Assembly: GCA_013423325.1 (NCBI GenBank)
Contig: BLJB01000011.1
Location: forward strand, 62,001 to 126,000
Direction of reading: 5' to 3'
DNA length: 64,000 nucleotides
DNA from: Usnea hakonensis
Taxonomy: Eukaryota > Ascomycota > Lecanoromycetes > Lecanorales > Parmeliaceae
Each line of letters starts with the position of its first letter. Within the stretch, counting starts at the first letter, position 1. Shown here piece by piece: positions 44,780-55,217 of this stretch. A model generated the notes under the pieces. That model saw only the letters and a list, made by a program, of their open reading frames with translations. It had not been told where the DNA came from and did no database searches. The position numbers and the translations under genes were made by a program.

Positions 44780-46588
44780 ATGATGAATTTTCTTACGGGT
44801 GCGACAATACTTGCGGCCCTGTCCTCATTAGGACTATGTCAAAATACAACTTCAGCGGTAGCAGCTCTTGCAACTGCATCACCGACTTGCATCCAGTCTC
44901 GACAGACTTCTGACCCTGCATCAACGTCCATATCGAGTGCCTTAAAAAGCGTGATATCAGATGCGTGTGACACTACGCAACAGCGAATGGTCACAAGCCC
45001 GACGTTATCCTTGGTCTACTATCAATTTGGTGCGGTGTACTTCAACATTTCACATTCTGTCAATGGAACCGATCATCAACACTTAAGCCCATCGTCTTGC
45101 TCAGCCATCTTCGATTCGCTTATCAGCGCCTGCATCAATGCCCCCGAACCTGGATTCTGGGGTGGATGGATAGCTGCATGGGGGACCAACTATTCCATCT
45201 CCGACCTCATCTATCCTGCAAATCCTTTGGCCCCTGTTGAGACCCCGTCCGGAGTGTCGGCGTCTTCTGCGTCAGCATCTGCCACTCGGCCCTCGGAATC
45301 ATCGAAATCCCTACAAGGCTCACTACTATTCCCTGGGTCTATCCTTTCAACTACCTCCTTGATCGCCACGCCGGCCCCCGCTATAAGCTCCTCGCAATTG
45401 GTCAGCTACAACAATGGCACTGCCGTGAAAAGTAGCGGAAATGCTAGCTCTTTGCTATCTTCCCCGACTGGAACTGGAATTCCTCTTTCCATCAACAGTG
45501 GTGCTACGACTCTGCCTCTCCCGTCCCTCGCGACCATCATCACTGGAACTATTGGCTTTCAGGTCGTCACAGAGACTTTCGTACCCCACATATTTCCACA
45601 ATACAGCACGCTCTCAAAAACAATCACCACTACAACGACACTGACACCTGGAAGCAAATTTGTCACGGTCGTCGTTGGCCCTCTCGGTGTTGGATGGGCA
45701 CCTTATCATGAACCAAGCGGCATTCCGGGATTGCCTCCTCCATTTGTCCTTCCTTCATCTGCAGCAGCTGCAATAGATTCGGCAGACTCCACATCGTCCG
45801 ACGCTTCTAGTGCTTCGGTACTGCCAATCACTTCGTTTAACAGTCAAAGCGCGATAAATACGGCCTCCGTTGCTGCACCTCTCCCATCGGGTATCACCGT
45901 CGGTGCTTCTAATCTCTCGAGCTCTGGGATATCACTTGGAACTGGGTTCAGCGCATCCCGTCTTGCAAGCAGTGGCTCCAGTGCTCAAAAATTGACAATT
46001 AGTGGAGTCAGTACCTCTGGAAGCCTTGGTACGACACAGCAGCCAGCGAGCGCCAATCAAACTGCGTTACCAGAATTGGGCACTGATCTCTCCATCGTGC
46101 CCGTCTCGTCCGTAACTACAGCTTTCAACAATTCGTCACAAACCATAACTACGCTATCTATCAGCGGTGCGGGTGCGATTGTTTACAACAAAGAAACATT
46201 CCCTGGACTAATAACAATCACGGCTCCAACAACGATTCAAACAAGCGTGGTGGAGACCGATAACAGTGGTAAGACGAGTACGTACGTTGGCGGCATCGTG
46301 GTTGGACCCGGTGGTGTCTACTGGGGTCCACCTGGTCTCCCGTCGGTTCCTCCATTTCCTGGTATCTCACCACCGTGTGTATGGCCGTTCTGTACCGGAG
46401 GTCGAGGAAGAGGCAGAAGCGGCCCCTCAGGCGACTCAGACCCATCAACTCCGAACACACCAGATGATCCCAACGGTCAGGACAGCAAGGACCCAAAGAC
46501 GCAGAGCCAGCCTTCAGATCAGTCTAGCCAGCCATCCTCCACCCAAAACCCCTCAACAGTGTCTTCGGCAGCCAGACCTCATCAGTGA
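44780..46588 (+). CDS. Large Ser/Thr-rich secreted protein, N-terminal piece
   Basis: 602 codons. The signal peptide is MMNFLTGATILAALSSLGLC. Then comes a Cys-containing domain (residues about 30-140, ending PEPGFWGGWIAAWG), followed by long Ser/Thr/Ala-rich, presumably O-glycosylated stretches. A repeat of a VVGPxGVxW motif is present: TVVVGPLGVGWAPYHEP near residue 300 and IVVGPGGVYWGPPGLP near 515, each followed by PP-rich sequence. The frame ends at 46586-46588, while the same composition continues in another frame from about 46562, so this is probably one gene with a one-base shift or a missed intron. Function unknown; a cell-wall or extracellular location is likely. Confidence 0.65.
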   Translation: MMNFLTGATILAALSSLGLCQNTTSAVAALATASPTCIQSRQTSDPASTSISSALKSVISDACDTTQQRMVTSPTLSLVYYQFGAVYFNISHSVNGTDHQHLSPSSCSAIFDSLISACINAPEPGFWGGWIAAWGTNYSISDLIYPANPLAPVETPSGVSASSASASATRPSESSKSLQGSLLFPGSILSTTSLIATPAPAISSSQLVSYNNGTAVKSSGNASSLLSSPTGTGIPLSINSGATTLPLPSLATIITGTIGFQVVTETFVPHIFPQYSTLSKTITTTTTLTPGSKFVTVVVGPLGVGWAPYHEPSGIPGLPPPFVLPSSAAAAIDSADSTSSDASSASVLPITSFNSQSAINTASVAAPLPSGITVGASNLSSSGISLGTGFSASRLASSGSSAQKLTISGVSTSGSLGTTQQPASANQTALPELGTDLSIVPVSSVTTAFNNSSQTITTLSISGAGAIVYNKETFPGLITITAPTTIQTSVVETDNSGKTSTYVGGIVVGPGGVYWGPPGLPSVPPFPGISPPCVWPFCTGGRGRGRSGPSGDSDPSTPNTPDDPNGQDSKDPKTQSQPSDQSSQPSSTQNPSTVSSAARPHQ

Positions 46589-48033
46589 CATCCTCCGCAA
46601 CATGTTCATCTCAGATCGTCACTGATTACTGGGTGACTTGCAGCTCAGGTACTTCCTCTTCCTGCTCGACTTACTCCACTTCTGTTGTCTCAGGATGCGG
46701 TGTTAGTGCTCTGACAAGCTCGACATCTTCCGCTTGTCCTCTTGGAGCTTCGGTGACTCCTGAGCCGACCATGGCCGGATTCGATTACTCGGGCGAGCTC
46801 CCAGTTCTCAAGCTAAACTACTCCAGTGATATTCAATGGACCTACACTGTGGCGGAAATTGTAGCATCTGGCGTGATAGCTGGAAACTCCAGTGCTGGTC
46901 TGTCGAACTCTACGAGTACTAGTCAGAGTTTTGGAACAATGACTCCTACCGCAACGGACAATAGCCCAATCCTCAGTTCAGGGGTGTCATCCACCATGTT
47001 GCTCACCATCACCACTACTCCTTCCAGTGTACGTGGTAGCAACAGCGCTGGGATTAAAGATACTGCTCCATCGACGGCCCCTCTATCGTTGTGTGAAAAC
47101 TTCGCCGACCCTGACAACGGTGTAAGTAATGAATGTCAGTGTTCATCCGGAACCACTGTCACCAGACTCCCGCTACTTACAGGACGACCCGATCAATGTG
47201 GCTATACAACCTTGCCGTCATCAGCTCCAACACCGGCCCCTACTTCAAATTCAAATCCATATCCATACACATACACCGATATTGAAAGTGGGATCATTGT
47301 CGCATGCAAGAGCTCTTCTACCGGTAATGCTGGTGGATATTCGTATACAAACTGTGAAGGCGACAGTACAACCATCAGTACAGATCCAATTATCTACGGC
47401 CATTACAAATCTGTCGAGACCGCTGGTGCCTCCGTATCGGCAGTATCTGCTGCAGCGTCGGCGTCAAGTGCAGCCGCCGCGATACCGACCGGTGCTTGCG
47501 CCTACTGGGACGATTCTCTCTTCTGGACTTTTGAAGTCTTCAATATCAATGGCTGGGCAGGGAATAATGGTGATAATCTGCACCACCAAGAACATAAATG
47601 CGGAGCTCTGACAGGATGGAAGTGGAAAACCGGTGGCGCAGGGAATTCCCAATATGCGTATTTCAACCTTCCATATTTGATAAAAAATGGATGCGTTGAA
47701 AGGGCCATTGCATCGGCAGGAGGTCCATCAGGTCTTTCATGTTTTAGTGGTTCTAGCAAGGAATCGCGCTCATTGGAGCCAGGTTACGAACAAGCAAGCG
47801 CCAAGTGGAGGAGAAGATTTCGTACTGATGTCTCTCTTCACTCCGATACTGGCTCATCGAGCTCCCAAGCACCACCAAAATCCACAAGAGACGGTCTTCC
47901 CGACATCCATTTACCCTCTATCAGCGAGCGCGACATCACTCTTGCTCCTAGGCACCTCAGCGCGAGGTCCGAGTTTGAGAAACTAAATGAGCTCGACTCC
48001 CGAGACCTTGTAAAGCGTAGCTGCCTTAATTAG
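46562..48033 (+). CDS. Large secreted protein, middle piece (shifted frame)
   Basis: Continues the preceding gene in a different frame: VFGSQTSSVTSSATCSS, then IVTDYWVTCSSGTSSSCSTY. Ser/Thr-rich sequence leads to a compact Cys-containing domain around 47490-47750 (GACAYWDDSLFWTFEVFNIN, HKCGALTGWKW, LPYLIKNGCVERAIASAGGP). It ends with RDLVKRSCLN, where KR is a possible Kex2-type processing site. After stops at 48031-48033 and 48037-48039 the same frame reopens immediately. The ATG at 46585 is unlikely to be a true start, because it lies inside the conserved-looking run and lacks a signal peptide. Confidence 0.55.
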
Positions 48034-48039
48034 CTCTAG

Positions 48040-48708
48040 CCCAGCAAGGAGATCCCGTCAGAATGGTGGTGCAATGCCGTCATCCCTGGCGTTGACGCGT
48101 GCGTTCAAGCAGTCCAGAAGAAAGCCGTAGTCGGCAAGTATCCGTCCTTATTCTACACGTCCTGGAGCAACATTGGTCTTGGCGAAATTGGATACCAAGG
48201 CGCCAGCGCCTGGGCAAAACAAAACATCTGCGGCCGCTTCGTCGACTTCGGCGGATCAACCACCCAAGGCTACCAAATTTCGGTTGAGGCAGCTCTCCTC
48301 AGACCCTTTGGTCCCGCGGGCCTCGATCTTAAGAAAGAAGACTTAGAAAAGATCCGCGACCCTTTTCTCAAAAACCTTTCCCAGGCATTCGCGGAGCAGT
48401 CGACTGGCGATGCCTACGTCGCGGTGCCCCAAGGCATAGACTTCCATCCTGATTCGGCTTGGACCGGGTGGGAGTATCCCGCCCTGACGCGCAACCCCAA
48501 CATTAATATGATCTGGAAGGTCGAACTGGATTACTCCGATCAATCCCTGTTCGTCATGGTCGGCGACGGGCCCCCCGGTGTGAAGACATTGCTGTGGCAG
48601 AAGGGCGACCCCCCCAGTGCGATTGAGCCCAAGGGTATCAGGCGGGGCTCGCTACCGCCGCAGATTCCCGAAGATCAGGTCCCACCGAACTGGCAGAGCT
48701 CGATCTAG
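48040..48708 (+). pseudogene. Large secreted protein, C-terminal piece after two in-frame stops
   Basis: In the same frame as 46562-48033, 223 codons are open after TAG CTC TAG. They begin PSKEIPSEWWCNAVIPGVDA and include SLFYTSWSNIGLGEIGYQGA, ICGRFVDFGGSTT and WTGWEYPAL. This is clearly protein-like sequence, with Cys and Trp placed as in a folded domain. If CAG had been at the two stops, the reading would be continuous. A 30-nt intron (GTAAAG to CTCTAG) would also remove them, but it is shorter than any other intron here. A 78-nt alternative starting at a weak GTCCGA donor is also in phase. No family was recognised. Confidence 0.5.
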
Positions 48709-49033
48709 AGGTTTGACTGGGGCGACAGAATTGTAGATTGGCGGTTATTGAATTGATGCGGCGATGGATATGCTGCTACCTTTCCATCAAATGCATGCCT
48801 GAAATTAGAATTACTATATGTAAAGTACATACTATCGAATTAGAATCATGCGAGTATATATAAAAAGCTCATTCTGGCACATGGCCTTGGCAGAGGCCTC
48901 ACATGCTACCTTGTTTGCCCATACCCAATATCCAACATTACTCCTACACCCTCTCATAACCCCTATCAACAACTATCACCACCTCCTGTACTACCACTGC
49001 CGTCTCCCTCAAACATCAATCTTCTATTACAAC
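48709..49033. other. Short intergenic region
   Basis: About 325 bp with TA-rich sequence and a possible TATA-like ATATATAAAAA at 48855-48865. No gene seen. Confidence 0.45.
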
Positions 49034-49560
49034 ATGAATACGATAATTTCAAACTTGACGCGGATTGTTGTGTATTCTTTGCTCCTTTATCCCATTCTAC
49101 TCTCGTTATTAGCATATTCGGTCGTTAATTTCTACAGTGACTGCCCGGCCCGGCCGCATGATCTTGAGCTGTGTATAGAACAGCTGGCGGAGGAAATACC
49201 ACTCCATCCGTTAGCAGTGGCCTGTTGGAAGTCTATGACTATTCTCATAGTCATCTGGAGGTACGCAGGAAAAAAAAAAACAGCCCATCTTATAAATCCT
49301 TAACTAATTATCCGGCAAGATTCTTCGCCATCTGCTTCGATTTCTGGGGAGCGCCGCATAAACACAATCAAACAGATCAGGCAACCCAGACGGACTTACC
49401 AGTGGGGGATCGACGAACCGGTCACTTGATACTATCACCAGTGATCTTTGATTGCACCGATGTTCCCACTCCTCAAACCCTATGCGTCAGACGAGCAAAT
49501 CACGATCCCGACGCGATCCACGTTCTCCAGGAGGTTTCGAAGCAGAACACAGGCATATGA
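49034..49560 (+). CDS. Small two-exon membrane protein, unknown function
   Basis: Exons 49034-49260 and 49320-49560, joined over a 59-nt intron (donor GTACGC, branch TTAACTAAT, acceptor GCAAG). The phase fits and gives 155 residues. Hydrophobic segments: about residues 8-33 (RIVVYSLLLYPILLSLLAYS), and about 62-84, where the splice extends the helix from SMTILIVIWR into FFAICFDFWG. The soluble C-terminus (HKHNQTDQATQTDLPVGDRR and on) is polar. No family was recognised. The intron contains an A11 run. The clean splice and continuous second helix are the main evidence that this is a gene. Confidence 0.5.
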
Positions 49561-49909
49561 TTCAAGGAAGTTACAGCTACAGTTACAGTCTCAAGGAGGG
49601 GAAAACAAAGGCCTTGGCTGCAAGGGAAGTGTTGAAAAAAAAAGTCTGTAATGCATCGCTCGTACTGCAAGTACCACAGGACTCCATAGATGAACAAACA
49701 AGTCCTCATCAACATCTCAACAACGGTCTGCATTCCATGGCTTAGTAACATAACATTGGTATCGATGCTAAAGTACCAACGAAATGGAGAAAGAAAACAA
49801 TATATTAGATGTTGAATTCTCACTACCACTTTCTTCCCCCCCTTCCCCTTCGCCCCCCCTCCCCCAACCCAGAAATATATTCAAAAGATGCACATGGCGC
49901 TAGCTTCAC

Positions 49910-52638
49910 TCACTTTCCAGAATCCACATCAACCCCATCACTATCTTCATTGGCACCCCTCATCACAGTCTGGGCTTCCTCATCCGTGACCGTCCTACTC
50001 GTGTACGCAGCAATAACACTTATCATCTTCTTCGCGGCGATTACCTGGAGTGCTTGATCGTACGTATAGTCGAGGGTAGGTATATAGAGTATTTAGGCCC
50101 GGTTCTACCTAATACGGCCTACCCGACCATCACACTGTTGTAGGGTTTGGGCGTTGGGAGGTATATCTATAAAGATAACGTCGCTGTAATCTTTCTGTAG
50201 ATTAATAGCGGTAGATCTGAATCGCACGCTCGTCACGAGGACCTGGACGAGGGTTTCGGGGTTATTAAACGCGGCCACAGCGTCCTCGCGCTCTTTGAGC
50301 TTATGCTTTACTCGGATACTTATAATATTATGTAGTTTTTAGCGGCGATCGGGAATACCTTCGGCTCGTTTTATACTGGACTCAATGATGTCCGCCGCAA
50401 TTTTGTCATACACCGAAGTTGGAAGTTGATCATCCGGCTGCCATCGTCCAGATGTGACGGGGGGGGGTCTCTATACTTGAGGCTGTCCAACGAAACGACA
50501 GTCGCCTCTGTGGTGGGCGAGCGGAAACGGACCACATGCTTCTCGGTGAGTGGGCGTCCTATTTTGGTCTCGATCCGAGCGATTTCCGCACTCAATTTTT
50601 CGACGAAGGAATCGGCCGCTTTGTTGGTCGAACTAAGAACTTTGACCTTCTTGCCGGCCGATATGAGTAGCAAGGTGACGACAATGTCAAGCTTTGTTTT
50701 GCCGGTCCCCCACCGTCCTGCAACCAATCCAAGGTGATTAGGCGCGAAGCCGACGTAATTCAGACCGGCTAGTTAGGATTCGGTGAGGTCAATGTCCCAC
50801 TCTTGGAGGCGAGCTTTGATGTCAATACCGGCAAAGACATTAGCTTCACGAACAGTGCGAAGATCTTGACCAAGAAGGAGTCGTTCCCATCGAATATTGG
50901 AGACGTGACCCTTGTCTCCGACATGCGCGGGGTTGAGCTTTTTGACCGCAGCCAGTTTGAATTTGGCTGGAATATCGGAAAGAATAGGCTTCACCCTCAT
51001 ATTAATATGTTTTCCGGTGACGCAATAAAATCTAATACTAACATCAAAACCTTTACTAACCACGACGTGGACGGCTAATCGTAGAAGATAATAACCTTTC
51101 GGCCGTATATAACGCAAATCATATAGACTAGTTTGGTTAGGTAGCAGGAAACTGCGTCATAGGTGGCCATTTGGAGATATTGATCCCGTCAAGATGTCAT
51201 TTTCCGACTCACTCACAAAGCCCGAATCTTTACCGCGAGCTTTTCGTATACCTTCCTAAGCTCGCTACATGAACTCGCAGCACCAAGTAAATCTAGATAC
51301 GCTTGCTCTCTACGAGCATTGAGGAGAGAATCACGTAGATCGATAAGTTATTGGCGTTTGAGAACGAGATAACTTGGTGGAGTTGCTCGTGAGATAGTAG
51401 GCTATAAAGGCCCGATCGCGGTATATAGGTAAAGTTGACTTTGGCTTTATCGCATTGAAGTAGTAGGTGGTGCCGTGATCTTTATATTTATGGTAAAACT
51501 TTTTAACGACTTGAGGCCCGTCCGCACCAGACGAAACTTTGTCCAAGTCTAGAGTCATGATGGCGAGGTACAGTTTGCGATGGAACGCCGCGTTCCTTAG
51601 AGAGCTATCGGTGATATTATTAAAACTAGCGTCGAGGGAGCTATGCGAGATCACTGGCTTTGCGGGGTTTTTGGAAGTGTTGTGATGGTTGTATTTGCCC
51701 GCGGCATGCTAGTGCGGAGACTTTCAACAGTTGTTTCGGTCATGCCCAGTACGCATGCGACCTCATCCGTGATCATATCGTCTATCTTCGTAATGAAATG
51801 ATGAGCCTCCAGCCCTTGTAAAGACGCCCAAGCGATCAGATTCCAAGCAAAATCTGTTCCAATGGTCTCGACGGTAGTGGACATGTTGCTTTCCATAAGA
51901 GCGTCGACGACACCTCGGACATTCGACATGAATTGACTTATTAAAAGCTGGACATCCTTGGTATCACGCTTTGGTTGAACTATCCAAGACCTATCAGCAT
52001 TTGATGGAGCGATGACGGCGACGGTCGTGTATTCCTTTATCTGCGAAGCTTCATCTATAATCAGGCGCACTGGGTGTGAAGAGCTTAGTATTCGATAAAG
52101 GGACCTGGCAATGGTCACTATTGCTGCTCGTGCATGGTGTGTGAGATCGTGGCGCTGAATATCTGTCCAGGTCTTTTTGAGTTCCTTGTAGACAGGCTCT
52201 GCCGATTCAGGATCCAATAATGTAGAACTGACTCTTTTTTATAATTTCGTTAATTTCGGCCCAGATGGGTCCGGGCGAGTATGTGGCACGTTTCGTTTTG
52301 TTATGCACCCAAAAGGCCTGGTCTCGCGCATATTGGTACCCCGCGAGGAGCGCCGCGGTCTCTGAGTGCGACCCTAGGTCTCTCAATTTGCCCGTGGAAT
52401 CAAGACCGAGGTAGCCTGCCATCTTGCGGTCATTTTCGAAGAGCTTTTCGGCATCGAGGACAAAAACGTCTTATGGATTTCTGCTTTTGGCGTTTCCGAG
52501 CAGCGTCGCTGTCTGGCCCGGCGTTTCTTGGAATTGTAGAGGGTCTGCGTTGGACTTGCCTCTGCCTTTGGGCTTCCGAGGTGTCTTCGGTGCGCTTGGC
52601 TGTGGCTGTTCCTTTTCCTTTTCTTTGCGCGGTGCCAT
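49910..52638 (-). pseudogene. Hybrid helicase relic: UPF1-like P-loop part joined to SNF2-like C-terminus
   Basis: A decayed minus-strand gene. It seems to start at 52638 (MAPRKEKEKEQPQPSAPK), with a TAA at 52471-52473 where CAA would restore the frame. It continues in shifted frames through 51331 (containing RLIIDEASQIKEYTT), and reaches QEWDIDLTES-stop-LAGLNYVGF and LVAGRWGTGKTKLDIV (Walker A, about 50710) with VLSSTNKAADSFVEKL (motif Ia). These are SF1 UPF1-like features. After a frame change near 50430 comes AFNNPETLVQVLVTSVRF, INLQKDYSDVIFIDIPPNAQ and QQCDGRVGRI, the motif V/VI region of SNF2-type SF2 helicases, then TYDQALQVIAAKKM to a stop at 49910. One ancestral protein is unlikely to have both; recombination between neighbouring helicase genes is my inference. 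Confidence 0.6.
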
Positions 52639-52703
52639 GATGTAAGACGTCATTCTCACCAGCCACCGGGAGCCTCCTGACCCTTATTTGCCTTATGATC
52701 ATT

Positions 52704-53960
52704 CTAACCGTCATCACTATACAAATTTTCACCGTCGGCCTCCTGACCCCCATTTGCCCCGTTACCACCCCAACCTCCAGCTTTGTTCCAATCTTCAGCT
52801 TCGGCGTTTTGACCCTCATTCGCCCCAGCATTATCCAAACCCCCAACGACGGCAGCCAGATCCACATCGGTATCGGGCTCCTCCATATTCTCCTGCATCA
52901 GGGTATTGAGCTCTAGGAGGTCCCTTAAGAAATTGGCGCTCTTATCAGGTCCAATAAGGCGCTTAAGAGCTTCGTATTACTATCTCGTACGTCGGTTCTT
53001 AATAGCACAAATTCCAGTACTATTTGTAATGATCACTAGCCCATCAGCCGCTCGAGAAATTGCAGTAAGTAGACGCGCGTTAGAGGACATAGAGCCCAGT
53101 TTCTCAGAACCGACGACGCACAGGATAACGATGGATTTTTCTTCACCCTAAAATCCGTCAATAGTCCCACACTCCACACCCTACAAATCCTGCGTCAAGG
53201 CTGAAACTCGTAGTCAGATTCGCTTAAGCGACGTAGCCTATTAGAACCACGATGCCCTTCATTTGATTCCCCATGCGGTGGGCATGGCCCATATGGTTTC
53301 GTGACGGCTGTCCCAGTACGTACCCTGTCGCATTGAAGTCTAAGGTTCCACTCCGTGACCGAGGTACTCTTGAAAAAGCTTGACGGCCACCTATAGTTCA
53401 CGTATATTCTAACTAGACTTAGAATAGCCTATTTTAGTAGACGTCCCATCGGTATCGACCCACATCAACGGTAATTTGCGACTAAAGAATTTAGAGTAGA
53501 CGTTCGAAGCTTTTATAACGTTTGGGCGATCTTCAGGCTTTACCGTAGATACGACGGTATTTGAATACCAGAGCTTTGAAATAATATCGCTAATTATTGG
53601 AATCGTTCGGTATTGCTGGCGAAGGTCCTCTTTAGGATAACCCGAAATAATCTAGCGTTTAAATAGTAAACGGCTCGTTTGTCTTACAAACGGATTATTT
53701 TCAGGGTCCTTGTCCGGAGGTCCCAACTGCTCAATATCCCCTGACAGATAAATACTATTATAGTCACCCATGCATTCTGCCATGGCGATAAATAACTCCC
53801 CGTTGTCAGCTTTTCCGGCTTCCTGTACGATTGTGTGCGTGCCTTTGAAGTTGTTTTTCAGGGTGAGCTGAGCTGAGCAGATGTTGTCCTAAGACAACTT
53901 AGCCTCCTACAGATCGCTGTTGATTATAGATTCCAAGTAGTCAGTAATTGGGAGGATTGT
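52704..53960 (-). pseudogene. UPF1-like SF1 helicase relic, motifs II-VI
   Basis: Read on the minus strand, one frame shows the C-terminal half of a UPF1-type helicase: IVQEAGKADNGELF (motif II position, about 53808-53828), LSGDIEQLGPP (motif III, 53728-53747), LRQQYRTIPIIS (53599-53621), TIDGF-stop-GEEKSIVIL (motif V; stop at 53148-53150 where the usual Gln would be), and ARLLTAISRAADGLVII (motif VI, about 53041-53075). Then RTR-stop-stop-YEALKRLIG and an acidic Gly-rich tail lead to a stop at 52704. Several stops are TAG/TAA at likely Gln codons. The P-loop half is missing at the expected place upstream. It is not functional. Confidence 0.7.
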
Positions 53961-54282
53961 TTAAGCAAGATTGCGCCTCTTCCCTCAGCCAAGTGTAATA
54001 ATCTTTGAGAGAATCTTGAGCACAGCCGCGGACCGCCTTCATATACTTCGGTCTTATTGCTGTTGTATGAGCAAACATTAACTTATTCAAGTATATGGAT
54101 GTCATAAAAATGTTGCTAGAAGCGTGAGACCGTATTTCGCTATCAAGGATGATGCACTGAAACACTGCATCCAAACTTGCCTAGAAGGGGTCCTTTCTCT
54201 TGCTTCTCCTTGTCTGGTCAACCAAGTACATATATTTGATCCTTCGACGTATTTTCTTCCATGTATTAGACCCACTGATGAA
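53961..54282. other. Unassigned part of the repeat island
   Basis: A minus frame through 54174-53941 (DAVFQCIILDSEIRSHAS) is open but unrecognised. It sits where the P-loop half of the UPF1-like relic would be expected and does not contain a P-loop. Confidence 0.35.
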
Positions 54283-55217
54283 TCATCTATAGTACTTCCT
54301 CGTCTTGTTGTTATGATCCGAAGGAGAGGTCAAAAGTATTGAGTTATGTATTAATATCGTCTTTGCGCATGCCAAGGTCACAAACATTTTGGGCGCTTTT
54401 GGGTATTTGCAGAGCTCCTCGGCTTTGAGCAGATGATCGGATTTTGATGTCATTTTGGATTCTTTCATCCGCGCAGTGTCTGGTAACACGTCCGTTCCGA
54501 CGTGTTCAGGTATGGTCAGATCATCATCGTCTTCGGAAATGAGATATGACCTCGTCGGAAGCTTGTGTTGCTCGCGCCAGGCCTGTTTACCTAGAATGAA
54601 GTCTTTCGCAAGGAGATCGCTGGTGGAACCCCACTTCTCCCTTCCGAACCGCTGCCCGAACATCAATCGGTAGTCCTTACTACAGGCATCGTTAATCAAA
54701 TGGGCTTTGATTTCCTCGACGAACGGCAGGAGCCACAAAATGCCTCGGATGGTCGGTGTCGGGGGCGTCAGCAGGCAAAGAGAGCACGTTTTTCGGTCTT
54801 TCAATAGGAATTGTGATCCCGTCGTTCCTCGCTCCCAGCCCCTCCCCTTCCTTCCATCCTATCATTCGGAGCAGCCTACCGCCCCGTCCCCCCACCTCCA
54901 TCTCATAACTCTCTCCGGAGTCGTTCCCCTGAATCAATATCTTCCTCGAGTCCGGGAGCGGCCCCACATCCTCATCTTGATAAGTGACTCTCGTCAACCC
55001 AAGACCCAGCCTCCACATCAGAAAAGCCCACTCGTTTCATCTCTTCCACATGCAGTCCCGCGCCGTCCGCTAGATCACGAAACTCTTTCTCTATGCGCTG
55101 CCAATCGCCCTCTAACATCCAAGAAGTGCGATAATGTACTTCGTTGTGGGCATCGAATCTTACAGATCCGACAATCTCACCTAGGACCCCGTCGTGATGA
55201 CGAAAGGATACCACCAT
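54283..55217 (-). pseudogene. G-patch-containing fragment
   Basis: Three overlapping minus frames (55217-54972, 55018-54692, 54804-54283) read as parts of one polypeptide. The middle one contains RMIGWKEGEGLGARNDGITI, which matches the G-patch consensus (GW-x-G-x-GLG). G-patch motifs bind RNA or activate DEAH/UPF-type helicases (established). The first and third frames have no recognised domain (LLAKDFILGKQAWREQHKLP is typical of the third). Frame changes and absence of a continuous ORF suggest decay, though introns cannot be excluded. Confidence 0.45.

Noticed and set aside
49809..50057. Plus frame ending in a hydrophobic helix (LLVYAAITLIIFFAAITWSA)
   Set aside because: The opposite strand reads as the SNF2-type C-terminus (TYDQALQVIAAKKM), so the hydrophobic run is a shadow.
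51650..52217. RLIIDEASQIKE as a true Walker B of the P-loop at 50.7 kb
   Set aside because: It lies upstream of the P-loop on the coding strand, so it cannot be motif II of the same helicase in the normal order. It is kept only as part of the mosaic.
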